From Brugia malayi (taxonomy: Eukaryota > Nematoda > Chromadorea > Rhabditida > Onchocercidae), in assembly GCF_000002995.4 (NCBI RefSeq), contig NW_025062478.1, positions 8,160,001 to 8,224,000 of the forward strand: DNA of 64,000 bases, written 5' to 3'. Positions within the stretch are counted from its first letter, which is position 1. Every line of letters starts with the position of its first letter. The notes beneath the pieces are model-generated. The model was not told the origin of the DNA. It worked only from the letters and a program-made list of their open reading frames with translations, and ran no database searches. The translations under genes were made by a program, and so were the position numbers. Shown here piece after piece: positions 1-12,886 of this stretch.

Positions 1-1000
1 TCCACTCTAATTTGTAATATCACGAATCTGTGGACATGTAGACGGTAGATAACCTACCTATTTTCTCCATATAAATCTACTGTAAAGTAACCCACTAATT
101 ATCTGAATCTTTTTTAGAGAGTGGAACGTATACAGACGTGAAGACAACTCTTTATTTACAATTTTCTTTAATAGCTGTTCATAAGTTAAGTGAAAATTTC
201 CTCATCTTTATCCAAACATAGGAGATTAAATTTTTCTGTTCTAAAAATATTCTAAAAAAAATACATGTCTCTGCTCCTGCATTTCCGAATCTCAACAAAG
301 TTTGGAAGGTTTGCTTACGAAAGTTGAAAACACTATTTGAGATTATTGAAAGGATAGTAGTTATCCTCAATTGAAAATTTCAATTTCTCAAATTTTTTTA
401 CTACGAAGTATGTGTCTAGTCTGCCATTCCGCAAAATCCTGCACTTCTTATGGCAAACGGACTGATACTGACAGTTTCGAAAATATTTCAAGGTCCAGTT
501 TAGCTATTCTCTCATAAATTAGCAGCTGAAATACTAAAAGAAAAGGAATATTCAGCATTTAATTTTAAAAGAACATGCAAGCGGTGAGGAATGTTAGATA
601 CTGTAATTAATTCCTTCTATAATGTAGCATACATTGAAAAGTGATGTGAGATTCCAAGAAATTTGATAAATTTCTCTCATCGCTGATGAGCAGGGTTGAG
701 TGAGTATCGAAATAAAGACATTGAGGTAAGAGCCATTAGCAACTTTTGAATTGAAACTGTCTATAGCAAGTTGTCATCAGAATAGAAAACTGTTGCAAGG
801 AGAAGAAAAGTTTTGCTTAGCTTTATAAAAGCTTTCATAAAGATTAGAAAGCTGAAAAGACTAAGTTAATGTTGCCTTGATTTAATGTTGAGGAAAAGCT
901 GAAAATAAATTATGGGTATATCGAATTTCTGCTAACCCAATGTTGTGTGCTAAGTGAAATACTTACAATGAAGTCATTAAGTTTTGTTCTACTGAAATAA
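1..1000. other. Intergenic, 3' flank of the cysteine-rich gene
   Basis: This stretch is AT-rich with no open frame that looks coding on either strand. Short minus-strand frames at 179-370 and 910-1098 are low-complexity and lack splice context. It probably holds the 3' UTR of the minus-strand gene ending at 1001 and then intergenic DNA. Confidence 0.5.
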
Positions 1001-3901
1001 TCACTTTGAATTACAATTAATATTAACATTTCTGATAGCCTGTGCAATAGAAGCAAGACGCTTTTTGAGTTCTGATCGAGTATTCTCAATACATTCACAA
1101 GTTGCTTTCATTAGTTGCATAGTTTGTGCTTGACAAGCTTCTGAGACTTGACTTCTGCAGTCCTTTAGAACTGAAAAGCAATTCGATTGCAATAAACTTA
1201 GATTTTCATGGAGGTTCAGTTAAACTTCTGAGATATTTGACTGAGTTACAAAAATTTTTATTGACCGATTCTACAGATCTCATACAAACAAAATCCCTTT
1301 TTTGTGAATAGAATTAATTAATAATCCAATTATTTTTACCTACGTTTATCATCTCATTTCTATTGCAATCTATCAAAATTAATTTTTCGCAAAAATGAGT
1401 CAGAATTTTGGAAGAAAATTTTGCGAATAATATTTGAAAATCTGACTGTTGCAATGTTTTGCAAGATATCCATCAAACGGATTCTTCAAGCATCGTCTTG
1501 TAGTTTCTGCACGTTCCGGTTTACGTTCATTACAGAATGCTAGACGGCTATAGATTAGAATATGATCTGAGATCGAGTTAATTCTGAAATGATTCACAAA
1601 TACTGCCTCATTAGCAAATTTAATAATCCAGACTATAGACAGTTTTCCATTTTAATGTAGTGTATACTTACATTTCATCCTTAAATGCATATGAACCTTC
1701 TTCTAAATCTGGAAACTCAGGAATGCCACCAAAATTGTTAATCTTCCCCCGTAAACAGTACTCTACTTCCATCGTTACAGCTCTAGAAACCTCAGAACGT
1801 ATACATTTCTGCTCTTCGGCAGAGGTCGATAACATTGCTTTAATTGCTCCATTAGCGAACTATAATTAATTCAGGTCATTCATACTATTCTTGAAATTCG
1901 ATTATCTAAAAGCTCCCATTCATAATTGCCCAGTTGAGCATTATTTAAGAAAAAAATTAGAAAACAAAAAAAAAAATGTGTTGATAGAAACTAAAAAACT
2001 GTATCATTCCACGAAAAATAAAAGCTTTAGCTAAAATATTTATTTATATATGAGCTTAAATTTATGCACAAACATATTCTAGGCTATCATAACACAGCAG
2101 AGAATTGAAATAAATTTGGAGAAAAATTAAACAAACCGTTCGACAAATGGAGCAATCACGCAACGGACCGTTACGATCCCAAGCCTTGTTGTCCAAGTCA
2201 GATAGCGCTAAAACGCAGCGATTGTCGCGATTCCCTTCAGCAATAGTTTGAGCAAAACATGATTTGATTGCAAGACTGTTAAATTAAATCATTAATGACT
2301 TTCAAAAGGATGAGAAGTTTTTCTTTTAAAATAATATCCATTTTGTTAAACAAATGCGAACAAGACAATTTTCAATTTAAGGCTTAAAGTTAGTGAACAA
2401 TTTTAGAACAAGATAGAAAACAAAACAAAAGCAGATAATCTAGAGTAAAACAAGGTTGGATAACTTAAGATGTAGCTTTTCATAGGAATCATTTATTATT
2501 GAAAAATATGAGATCAATAATAGCTCAGTTATTGATTTGATTTAAGCAAATAAATGAGTATCTAATTAACTTCCCGTTTTGTCAGAATTTTCAAGCACTT
2601 TTGTCATTGAATTTAAAAAATTTTGAAATCTAATAATTGATAACTAACCGATTATGTTCTCTGATTTCTTTTTCCAACGTACCATAACTACTGGAAACAG
2701 TATCTTTGATGCATTGCATATAACTGCTGAGGGAGGACGGTAAAGAACAACTCTGGCACCAACCAAATGCCTATAAATTATGATTCATTTCAACAAAATC
2801 TTTTTAGAAGAAATTTATAGCTCTAGTGGATCATTCCCTTTTTCCATGTTCTTCATCATATTTCAACAAACAACTCAATTAATCTGTCAATCAAGTGATA
2901 GATACTTTTCAGTTGATTTGGTTGAAGATGGCATTTAAAAATTTCCCAGAACTTATCAAAGAGGAATAACTTTGATGGAACACGCTTAGTGCCTAATTTC
3001 AAATTATTAAAAATTTATGTCGCTTCTGTATTATGCATTTGTTTATATGTGTTACAATTCACTGAATAATTTATTTCAATATTTCACTAAAATTTGGAAA
3101 GCTAAATTTAAATTCCAAATCAACACAAAAAATCAATAATAAAAAAGTTTTGACATCAAGAAGCTCGAATAACAAATGGTTATGATGATAAGGTTTGTTT
3201 TCTTAAGTCCTTTATATTGTGATCAAAAATTGTTGAAATTGTACTATGAAGTGATATGGTACTTCAAGTCCTATGAACTGAGTTAGGTAACAATCAGGTA
3301 TAACATTAATAGTTTTACAACCAAATAGGTAGCCAATTTTTTTCTTATAAAAACACATTAATAAGTGTTTAGTGCTTTTTTTAGCACAAAGATTTAAAGA
3401 ACAAAATTTAAATCATTGAATTCTTTTTTAGTGTCTCAGGAATTTTCCTTTGTTGACAATAATGACCAATGACCATCATAAAGTTCCGTGAATGTTTGAT
3501 AAAATGATGGATCACTGATCATTAGTGTTATTGAGAAAGAGGTGTAATTATATGATATAGATTAACCTGAAGGTCGACCCTATAAAGTAGCAGATTGATT
3601 TCTACACTAAGATAATAACTCGAGACTGCTTCTCATTCTTTCTCTCTCTCTCTCTCTCTCTCTCTTTCCCTTCCGCCCTTTTTCCATAAATGATATTTTG
3701 AACTTTAACTGTAATAAAAGCTTAATAGCTGTTCTCACTCCCAATAATATTGATGATGAACTCTGAGAGTGCTAAGAGTAAATTAGGAGCTCTTTCTCTG
3801 CTTTACAAAGGAAGGGGAAATTGGAAAGCTGGAAATTTTGAATGAAATTGACTTACCGTACAAACGGCTACAATAATATATAATTCCAGCCAATGCTTCA
3901 T
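1001..3901 (-). CDS. Secreted cysteine-rich nematode protein, six exons
   Basis: Unrecognised secreted protein of 266 residues. Exons: 3857-3901, 2649-2770, 2137-2275, 1672-1859, 1447-1583 and 1001-1170. Every junction keeps phase, and the donors are GTAAGT, GTTAGT, GTTTGT, GTAAGT and GTCAGA. Exon 1 encodes only the start and a hydrophobic signal peptide (MKHWLELYIIVAVCT). The mature part has about 18 cysteines, many in CxxC or CxC pairs (WCQSC, DCSIC, CEC). The spacing repeats loosely, as if two or three related disulfide modules stand in tandem, and the C-terminus is helical and basic. No transmembrane segment follows the signal, so it is probably exported. Secreted Cys-rich proteins of this type are often lineage-specific in parasitic nematodes. 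The fifth junction uses a weak donor; without it the frame runs to a stop at 1400. I cannot assign a function. Confidence 0.75.
3640..3666. repeat. (TC)n microsatellite in intron 1
   Basis: An uninterrupted run of about 13 TC dinucleotides lies inside the first intron of the cysteine-rich gene. On that gene's strand it reads as GA repeats. Confidence 0.9.
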
Positions 3902-6900
3902 TTTATTTCTGAAAGTTTTACAGTTTTCAAAAATATAATTTGAAATGAATGCGAAATAGGACAATAACGCGAGATATCAATGACAATCGATCTGTTTAGA
4001 GTTTGGAAATAAGAATAGGAAAAGATAAAAATTGTAATTATTTTATTTTCACTTTCAGATAAAGTTCCAATCTATCCTACTTTTAAAATAATTGTTCACG
4101 GAATAGAGCATGCCCTGGTCTTCTTAAAGGAAGTATGTAGTACACGACATCAATCATCTAGAAAGTCATTACAAAAGTGTTGATGACGTCAATTATTGAC
4201 CTTTGTTTAACCATCAAAATCGTTATTTTAAAATAACCGCATATTTAAGAACAACAATTTGGTCTAATAATGACAGTAATAATAATTACAATAAATAATA
4301 ATAATTGCAATAAATAATAATGATAATGGCAATAGTTATAATAATAGCTATAATAATAATAAATAACAATAGTAATAGTAATAACAATAATAGCAACCTT
4401 ATTTTGAAGTGGTAAATTACCAAGGAAACCGTTGAACAGAACTTTAAAATTCGAATATCATCTTTGCAATATCACGTCATTGATTCAAAACTGCTAAGTG
4501 AATAAAGCAGTCTTTTGTCACTTGGCCAAATATTTGAAAGAAGAAAAAAATGGGCAAAACTTAAGATCAAGTAAACGAAATCCGAAACTGTTACAAACAC
4601 ACCTACTAAACTGCTAAGTGAATACGCAGTCCGGAAGTTTGTCATTACAACCATCGGTATTTCATTTGATCGATAAAACTAGTTTTATAGTTTTGGATAA
4701 AGAGCGAATAGGAGAATTTTCATGCCCATTCTTTATTTACACTCTGAAATTCATTTTTCAATGGATGTTACTTCTTGTATATTTCACCTTCCTCAATAAA
4801 TATAATTTAACAACCGCAAAATAAGTTGTAAAAGCATGAATAATCGCAGTGATAATCGTCATCCCTGATGACTGTTCAATTGAGAAGGTGTTTCACTCTT
4901 AAATTAATCAAGCTAATAAAAACTTTTGCTAGCTTCTGTAATATTTATTAGCGTTCGAAAACAATCGATGTTCCCATCTTCAATCTTTGGGAAAATTCTT
5001 AGGCGAATAGAAGAATATCGGAAGTCACTTTGAATAGTTTCGGGCATCTTTCCATTCAGTGGTCGTTATATGGGCATTCAAAATTATATTTTCAAGCAAA
5101 CTGGGAACGCGATACTGTAGTTAAATTCAAAAATGTGATTTAAAATGGGTAAATGTAGAGAAAAAAGTTGCGTGGTCATGGTGTTCAGCTGTCAACCGTT
5201 CGAAATAACTGGGTAACCTGATAGGATGGAGAGGTTAAAAGGGTTGAGATGAATTGCTGTCGACTGCGTGCTCCGAAATCAAAATCGAGATCGATCATTC
5301 CTTTCATACTATTTCTACTCTCCTATGAATTTGTATGATCCACATCGCACCATGAATCAAAAAATTTCAATCTTGCGTATATTTATTTTGCAAAAAGGAA
5401 ACGAGAAAAAAATTGTTTAGAAAAAGATACATATGGCATTATCATTCATCTAAGAAATTAAGGATTAACGAATTACCAAAGACTTAGTAATAGTTGGAAA
5501 TTTTCTTAAGAATAGAAAAGAAGATATGACTTTTTATATTAAACAGAGAGTGATAATCGATTGGCAAAAATTTAGTTAATCGTAGAAAAAATGCTGATTA
5601 CTTCAAACTTTTCATTTAAATGAAAACTATTTATGACAGCTTACTGAGATTTTAAATTAGCTGATCTTAAATTTAAAAAAAAGATCACAGTGTTCTACGC
5701 TGTGCATTTCTCTCCCTCAACATTCTTCAGAAGGTAAACTTATCAATTTTGATAAATCAATAACGAAAGTACTGTTAAGCTGAAATTAGATGAAACAGAG
5801 AAACTTTTTGCTTAATATTTTTGATAAAACATTTAGGTATTTTGTGATGAAAATATTTAAGAAAAGGAATGAGTGGAAGAAAACATTTAAGGAAAAAGAA
5901 ATGAGTTGTATGTTTTAAAGAAGTAAAAAGAATTCCTTATCAAAATGCTTTAAGATCCTTCTTTACTCTGTTGAATTTCCTGCACATTTATGTGAAATCT
6001 TCCACTTTCTTGCAATGAAACTTTCAGTTGAAGTGCGGAAGAAATTCATAATGCCGCAATGTTACAAACAGATTATCTTGATTCAGTTTTCAACTAATTA
6101 TATACTATAAGTTCATGTGTTATATTATTCTGTTCTACAAACATGAGTTGCTTAAACTTTTGCTTCATTTCGAGTTATAAGTAAGCAATGAATTTTGCAA
6201 TTTTACATAGATAAATTAAAGATGGATTAATCTGGTTTTATTATAAATTTGCATTGTTAAGCATAGTTATTGTGATGACAGATGAACGATATGAATAATT
6301 TCATTTATCAGTCCGGTTTGTAGAAAAAAATGAGATGAAATTTTGCTTTAATATATATTTTTTGCACTTGTGTGATCCTCAAATGACAAAATAATTTCAT
6401 TAATTTTTTCATTGAAGAAAACAAACTGTGAGGGAAAAAAGATTTGATCAGAAACTACATTTATTGAATTAACTATTGATATAAAAAGTAGAAAGAAATA
6501 ATGTCGAGAATTTCAAAAAAGCCTTCGTTTCAGTAATACTACTCAATTTTGTTCTTTCATTCTTAAAAAGGTAACAAGCGCATTTTTAAAGTAGTATTAA
6601 ATCTTTAAGTATAGCTTTAGGAAATCATACAAAAAAAATTCCTTATATTTTCCCCAAAATATAAAACAATTCTTCATAGTCATTTTCTTTTCTTCCCTCA
6701 ACTTTAATATATTAATCAAATTTCAAAGTGAATGGAAAAATAGAGTCAAATTTTCAGATGGATTTTGATATACAAAAATAGAAAAAACTACATCTTCACG
6801 CCATCCCCAATTTGATTAGTTAATCCTCGAATTTGTTCACTATTTAAAATGCACCATATTTACTCATGAAAAAAATGCAACCTTGAAAATCTCGGAAAAT

Positions 6901-6990
6901 TTTTGAGATAATTTATGTATAACTTATGAAATTACTTCAAACTAACTTCTGTTAAATTATAATCCACGTTAATATTAATCAAATTAAATC
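3902..6990. other. Intergenic with AT-rich simple repeats
   Basis: About 3 kb without a gene I can support. It contains an ATA/ATAATA trinucleotide stretch (about 4264-4400). A short direct repeat, AAACTGCTAAGTGAATA followed by a related CAGTC segment, occurs at about 4487 and 4609. The promoter of the minus-strand cysteine-rich gene should lie just right of 3901. Short frames at 4472-4824 overlap the direct repeat on opposite strands and do not look coding. Confidence 0.5.
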
Positions 6991-6999
6991 AAAAACAAT

Positions 7000-7425
7000 T
7001 TGAACAATTTGAGTTGCAATGATCTTCGAATTACACTTATATCCAAAACATTATTCCAAGAAATTTTTACACTTGATGACAAACCAAACGAAATCTCTGA
7101 AATTATTGTCGTGAAGAATTATAGAAAACCCCAGTATGAGATAGAGCCTTTTAATGAGCGCATATTTGAATATGAATTCATAGTAGCAAAACTGATGCCA
7201 AAGGTATAAAGCTTAAAAAGTTCGGTATATGCTTCTTGGCCAGTACTACATCAAAAACTACGTGAATATCACACTGAGAGCTCTGAAGAAATGAAACTCT
7301 CAAAATTTCCACAATACAGAAAACCCCTTCGGAAATTGGATATTTCTATAACACCAAGAATCTACACTCAGTTCAGCTCACTGCACCACCGCGGGAAATC
7401 ATACGCATCATTCGATACTTCCTAA
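7000..7425 (+). pseudogene. ORF broken by one in-frame stop, possible gene remnant
   Basis: A single frame stays open for about 142 codons except for one TAA at 7207-7209. The translation has mixed, protein-like composition both before the stop (acidic and hydrophobic, with a KNYRKPQYEIEPF segment) and after it (PQYRKPLRKLDISITPRI). There is no ATG near the left end; a possible acceptor lies just before 7012. The stop sits in GGTATAA, so a donor at 7204 is conceivable, but I found no matching acceptor that keeps this frame. It could be a decayed exon, an exon pair with an unrecognised intron, or a chance open frame. No family recognised. Confidence 0.3.
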
Positions 7426-7990
7426 GTGTTACATATGTAGTTTATAAGTGAAGTAATTAAAAGAAATGGTACCGCATTTGATAAAGTATCGGTCCTTCAG
7501 GTCATATTTAACTGCAACCAGCGTTAGCATTTTCGTGTAAAAATTTCTAGAAGTTCGCAATTTTTCTTTTCTATACGAATACATGAAGTTACAAAAATAT
7601 TCAAAATGGTTTCACGGAGACCAATACAAACATGCGAATGTATAAACTGTTTGGCAAAATAATATTAAAAATTATGCATTTCGACATAGCTTTGTAAATA
7701 AACATAAAACTTGAATTTAATTGACTCCTATACACATCGGTTAAAAGGACACAACTAGCGCACAGAGTGCGTCTGATTGTGAGTGCCATAACACAAACTG
7801 AAATGTCACATCCTTTTATTCGTACTATCCCTTTTTACTTAATGAACGCACTTCTATCAAAATACAGCACATAAAAAGTTCGTAGGAACATAAGCAACAA
7901 AATAAAGAAATTCAAAAAGTGACCAATCCTACAGAATTTGAAGGAGTTTGTCCATACTTATTACCAACTACTAAAAAATAAAGGGAATAA
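7426..7990. other. Intergenic, 3' flank of GFM2
   Basis: No supported gene. AT-rich sequence between the broken ORF and the stop codon of the minus-strand GFM2 gene; it should contain the GFM2 3' UTR. Confidence 0.4.
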
Positions 7991-10900
7991 TTAACGATTC
8001 CTTTTTGTAATTTCTTTTTGTTTTTGCTCGCTTATGTCTTGATAGCCACCTATTTCCAGGTGAATGCTTGCATGTCCTGAAGTTATAATTCGAATGTTTT
8101 TGGAGAAACCTTGTAATTCAGCAAGTGGCATAATGCATCGAATAACATATGTATCACCGATACATTCTATTCCACAATTTGACACAATGCCTCTTCGCCT
8201 ATAGACTTCTTGAAGTGTCATATCTGCATGCTTTTTACTTGTTGTAACTATCTAAAATAATTGCGCAAACTAAACCTTCAAAGTTTCAATTACATTTATA
8301 CCTGTATTCAAAAACATGTTTTGATTCAATTACTCTAAGATTCTAGGAAGTTTTAAAGAACGGAAAAAAGGAAAGACTTAGAGAATACCTCAGCATTCAT
8401 TATAGGTTCCAATAAGTGCGTGCCTGCCTTCTGTAAAGCCTCAGTTACACACTTACTGGCAGTAGCAGATATTAATGCAGGACTCAAACGTTTACCGCTC
8501 GCCACGAAATCTGTTAGTATCACGGCAATATCATAAACTGTGAAACCTGCTAATGGTCCCGTGCACAGGGCATTACAACAACCTTCATTAATAGCATTCA
8601 ACCAATTTTCATGTATACCAACACCCGCATATTCATTATTATCATCCAAAAGTACTACAACCTAAAACATACTATTATACATTGATATGCAGCAAAAATG
8701 AAGAGATATAAATAATGCATCTTTATGAATATTTTATAGGTGATTTTATAGGAGACAGTTCATCTTTGATTTTTATAGATATTTCATTGATAGGTTAACT
8801 AGTACAATGGTTTTAGTAGGTGGCTGGAATTTGAAGTCCTGAACAAAGTACCACAACAGGTTGACGCTTGACCGCTTTTTAGCTAGTAACTACCCTACCT
8901 GTGGAAAAACAATGAAAAACAATAAATTTCTGGCAATTCTAGTATTTTGCACTTGAGCATCTTGATATCAACTATAAGTACCTTACAGTCAATAAAATTT
9001 CACGATTTAATTCTTTCAGCAACGATTACAGAACAAAATTATAGAACAAACGTCCCAAACTTATCCAAGTCATTACATTTTAACAGATTTAATTATACTA
9101 GGCAATTCCATGATGCAGTCATCTGCTGTACAGTCTTGATTCCTCTGGGAATTCGGGATAATGATGCTGGCAATTATCACAGAAAAAAGGCTAACTGCAC
9201 AAAAAAGAAAGCAACACGTTTAATTTTAAATGGAATGAAAAGATTACAAGTATTTTTAACAACTTGCAAAATAAGATGTTTCATTTTACATTACCATTTA
9301 TCTTGCAAAATTATACCTGCTTGAATTTACCGCTGCCTTTATTTGGTTTAACAGTGAAGGTAATTCTACATTCGTGCTTCAATTCATTACCAAATGTAGC
9401 ATTTAAAACTGTGGTATTTCTAACTTCATTTTCAATTACTTCGCGATATGCGACCTGAGGCAAAATTTCATAAGGCATACAAATAAAAGTAAAAAGTTTA
9501 AGAAGTTATTCTTCGGTTTCGAATTTTCAAATCAGTTTGTAATCTATTTTTCATCGTTTAATAGTTGAACAAAAGAATCAAAACCTGCAGCGATCCTATG
9601 AAAACATTCAAGCCATAATCACGTCGAAGTCTATCTTTAACAACTTCAATATGTAGCTCTCCCATTGTACCAATAATCGTTTGACCTAATTCGTTATCAT
9701 ATCGCACTTGTAAGGACGGATCTTCTACTGCCAGTTCTTGTAAAGCCTATAAAGTATGTATTCAGAAATATTAGCAAAATACGACTATATAGAAATATTT
9801 GTCGAACAATATTTTTGATGCAAAATTTTGCAACATCATGCTGCAAATTTAAACTGCTTACACATACAAAAAAAACCACTGATTTGAAAATTTTGAAGAC
9901 TTATTATTCCTTTTCATTAGAAACTTTCAAATAACAAAAGAAGTCAAAACTGAATTTCCCAAAATTTTATGAAATCTTATTCAACATAAGTAAAGCAATT
10001 ACAAATAGAGATGAAAAATCATTTAAACTTCTTGCCTTTTCAAATTTCACATTAGCTGCTTCAGATGGTGCTTCGACGGTGCAAAAAAAAACTGGATCAG
10101 GTGGTTCAATGCCCGCTAACAAAATAGATTTTATGGAACCAACTGGATGTTCAGAATGACCTGCAAACTTGAAAAATGAGAGTTTCCTTTTGCTCTTCAA
10201 GAACCAAGCAAAATTTGGCTAAATTTATATCATACTCATTTTGATTAAAATTTATACCATGTCTATAAATTATTTCAAAATCTTTAAAATTTCATGGAAA
10301 CAAGAACGGTCTGCATAAAATTTGCCGAAGTTCCTTTAAGAATGACATAAACTTTTTGCAGTTTGGAAGAACAAATTATGAGCTCCAGAAAGATCTTCAT
10401 CGATTAACTTCAGACGCCTTTCACTTGCCATTTCAGCAGCTCTTCTGTTTGCAACAAGTGTATCACCTGTAGCTATACACTTCATACCTGTTAGAACAGC
10501 AATATTTCCTGCCTGTAGTAACAGATTCTTTCATAAAAGTTACAATAAAAATACTGAATTCGCTGATGAAAAGCCAGAAAATTTTTCTGATTAAGAGCAC
10601 GAAGTAAGGAAAGAGTAGGCAAATTCAAAAACAAAACACGAACTTGAATAACTTGATCAAAAGATATTCCAGAATCAGTAAATAAATAAAAAAATATATA
10701 AGTTCGAAACCATCTGATAACAAACCTTGACAGAAGAAGTCAACTGTAGTTGATCACTATACGGGATATGAACATTAAATTTATTTTCCACACTATCCTT
10801 GTTAGCATTATATAATGAATCCATATTTTTGATTTCACCAGTGTAAATACGTGTGTAGGCTAGCTGTCCGAGCCTTTTGTCATGCCCAATCTGTAACATA

Positions 10901-12886
10901 TAACAAGAGCAGATGAAAGAAATGCAGTAGCTTGCTAATAAGTTTTTTTACGTAAAACATAAAACAATAGTTTCTTATTTTTGTTTTCCAGATGCTCGAA
11001 ATTTTTTATTAGATTAATCATTAAATGCATTTGGGAGGATAACCGGCTCGGTACGTTTTATCCATAAGTTGATCAAAACTGTGTATATAGAATGATGACA
11101 GATGAAAGCTTGAGCAATTTCACATTTCTATCATCAAAGTAAGTTAAAAAAAAAAATGGTTTCTGTGAGTGAACAATAGGGAACGAAAACTCCATCGATT
11201 AAATTCGACTGTTCTGAATAAGATATAATCCAGCAAAAGGATGAATATCAATTATTTTTGAGAAAATTTTTGTTATATATATAGCCATTACAGGTTAGCA
11301 CAAATTAAATCACTACAAACTAACCTTATATACCAGGGCACTTAAGTCACTGCCAAAGACTTTATTAACAAGACCATTCTTCTCTGTTGGACATGGCAAA
11401 CAGCTAATGACCAAATCAAGGATTGGACTTACAGTTTCTGCACATCTGCAAAATATGACAACATTTTTATTCTAGTTCGGACATAAGATCAAGACGAACG
11501 CAACCTACCTTAACGCTGATCCGCAAGCCACCGGGATAATTCGGTGAGTAAGTGTAAGTCGTCTCATAGCATAAAGTGCCTCTTCATTCAAAACATCATC
11601 TTCACTGCTGGTTTGTAAAAATATATCAGCAAAATGATCATCTAAATCCGCCAACTTTGAAAATATTTCTTCGCGAGCAGTCACCATTTGTTCAAATGCA
11701 AACATGAAACAGTTATAATCAACTATGTTACAGTAGCTTTTTTTAGGGATAAAATTTCCATATTATCAGTCCTGAATATATACAAGAGAGACAGAGAGAG
11801 ATAACTTACTGGGAATAACCCTCTTTTAAATCAGTCCATTGTGCTTCGCCATCTAAGTCAAGATTCAAGTAACGCTTGTTAATTACATCAACTACTGCCG
11901 CAAAATGCTTTTCTTCATGCGTAATGGGTATACAGACCTTTAAAAAAATCAGCGGCATTGGAGAAACGTTAAAACTTAAAAGACGAATTAAAGGGAAAAA
12001 AAGTATCTTCTAGAAGTATAGGTAATATGCTGTTAAAAAACATACGCTGATAGGATTTTTTAGTCCCAATCTCTCCGTTATTGAGTCAACAGATCTGCAG
12101 AAATCCGCACCTTTTTTATCCATTTTATTCAAAAAAAAAACCGATGGAATTGAAAATTTCTTCGCCTGTCGCCACACAGCTATTGTTTGTGCCTGTACAC
12201 CGGCTGATGCATCCAAGATAGTTACAACACCATCTAACACTCGAAGACATCTTTCTACCTGTAATAAACAAGCAGTTCAAAGATAGAAAGAAAGAATGAC
12301 TTAAGCTTGATCTAAAATAATGTTTCGGAAAATTTTCGTAATTGCATATTTTCTGAATTGCCATATACAAGTCAACAGATAATTTCAGTTTATGATTTTG
12401 ATCATTAGCAGTGAAGCTTGCAGTAAGGATGAACAAATTTTATCCAGTGCGTCCATACTTCTAGAGTGAAGTCGACATGTCCGGGAGTATCAATTAAATT
12501 GATTCTATGCTTTTTCCAGAACAATGTTACTACAGCAGACTGTATTGTAATACCTCGTTCACGTTCTAATTCCATAAAATCCGTTACAGTATTTCCTAAA
12601 ATTATCCTTTAACCGTACCTTTAAACTCAACATAAAAAGTAGTGTGAAAATTTCAGAAAAATAATAACTGACCAGAATCAACGTTCCCCAAAAACTTCGT
12701 TGCACCAGCAAGATATAATAAACGTTCCGTAACCGTTGTCTTCCCTGCATCAATATGCGCAATAATGCCAATATTACGTATCAACTTCGGATCCACATTC
12801 AAATTCATTGTTTTACTCGAAATTGAACCTGAAATTAATCCATTTAACTTGTTGACTGTTTGGGCAAACACGGAATCAATCAACAT
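7991..12886 (-). CDS. GFM2: Mitochondrial elongation factor G2 (ribosome-releasing factor 2), 13 exons
   Basis: Complete translational GTPase of 774 residues, close to the roughly 780 of animal GFM2. EF-G2 acts with mitochondrial RRF to split post-termination ribosomes in the matrix. Exons: 12673-12886, 12459-12595, 12046-12258, 11810-11937, 11509-11736, 11325-11445, 10726-10890, 10353-10512, 10036-10160, 9585-9746, 9317-9454, 8389-8661 and 7991-8251. G motifs are intact: P-loop AHIDAGKTT (about 43-51), [17 protein letters not shown] and CGSAL. Domains IV-V follow (MGELHIE, then [18 protein letters not shown]), and the pattern matches GFM2 better than EF-G1. The start is the first in-frame ATG after a stop; the leader is a weak mitochondrial presequence. 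The exon 9 donor is GC (AAG|GCAAGA), placed by similarity across the junction. The exon 5 acceptor is ambiguous (11736, or 11722 paired with a different exon 4 donor). Confidence 0.92.

Noticed and set aside
4472..4824. Opposite-strand short frames over a direct repeat
   Set aside because: They overlap each other on both strands and derive from the repeated AAACTGCTAAGTGAATA segment; no coding signal.
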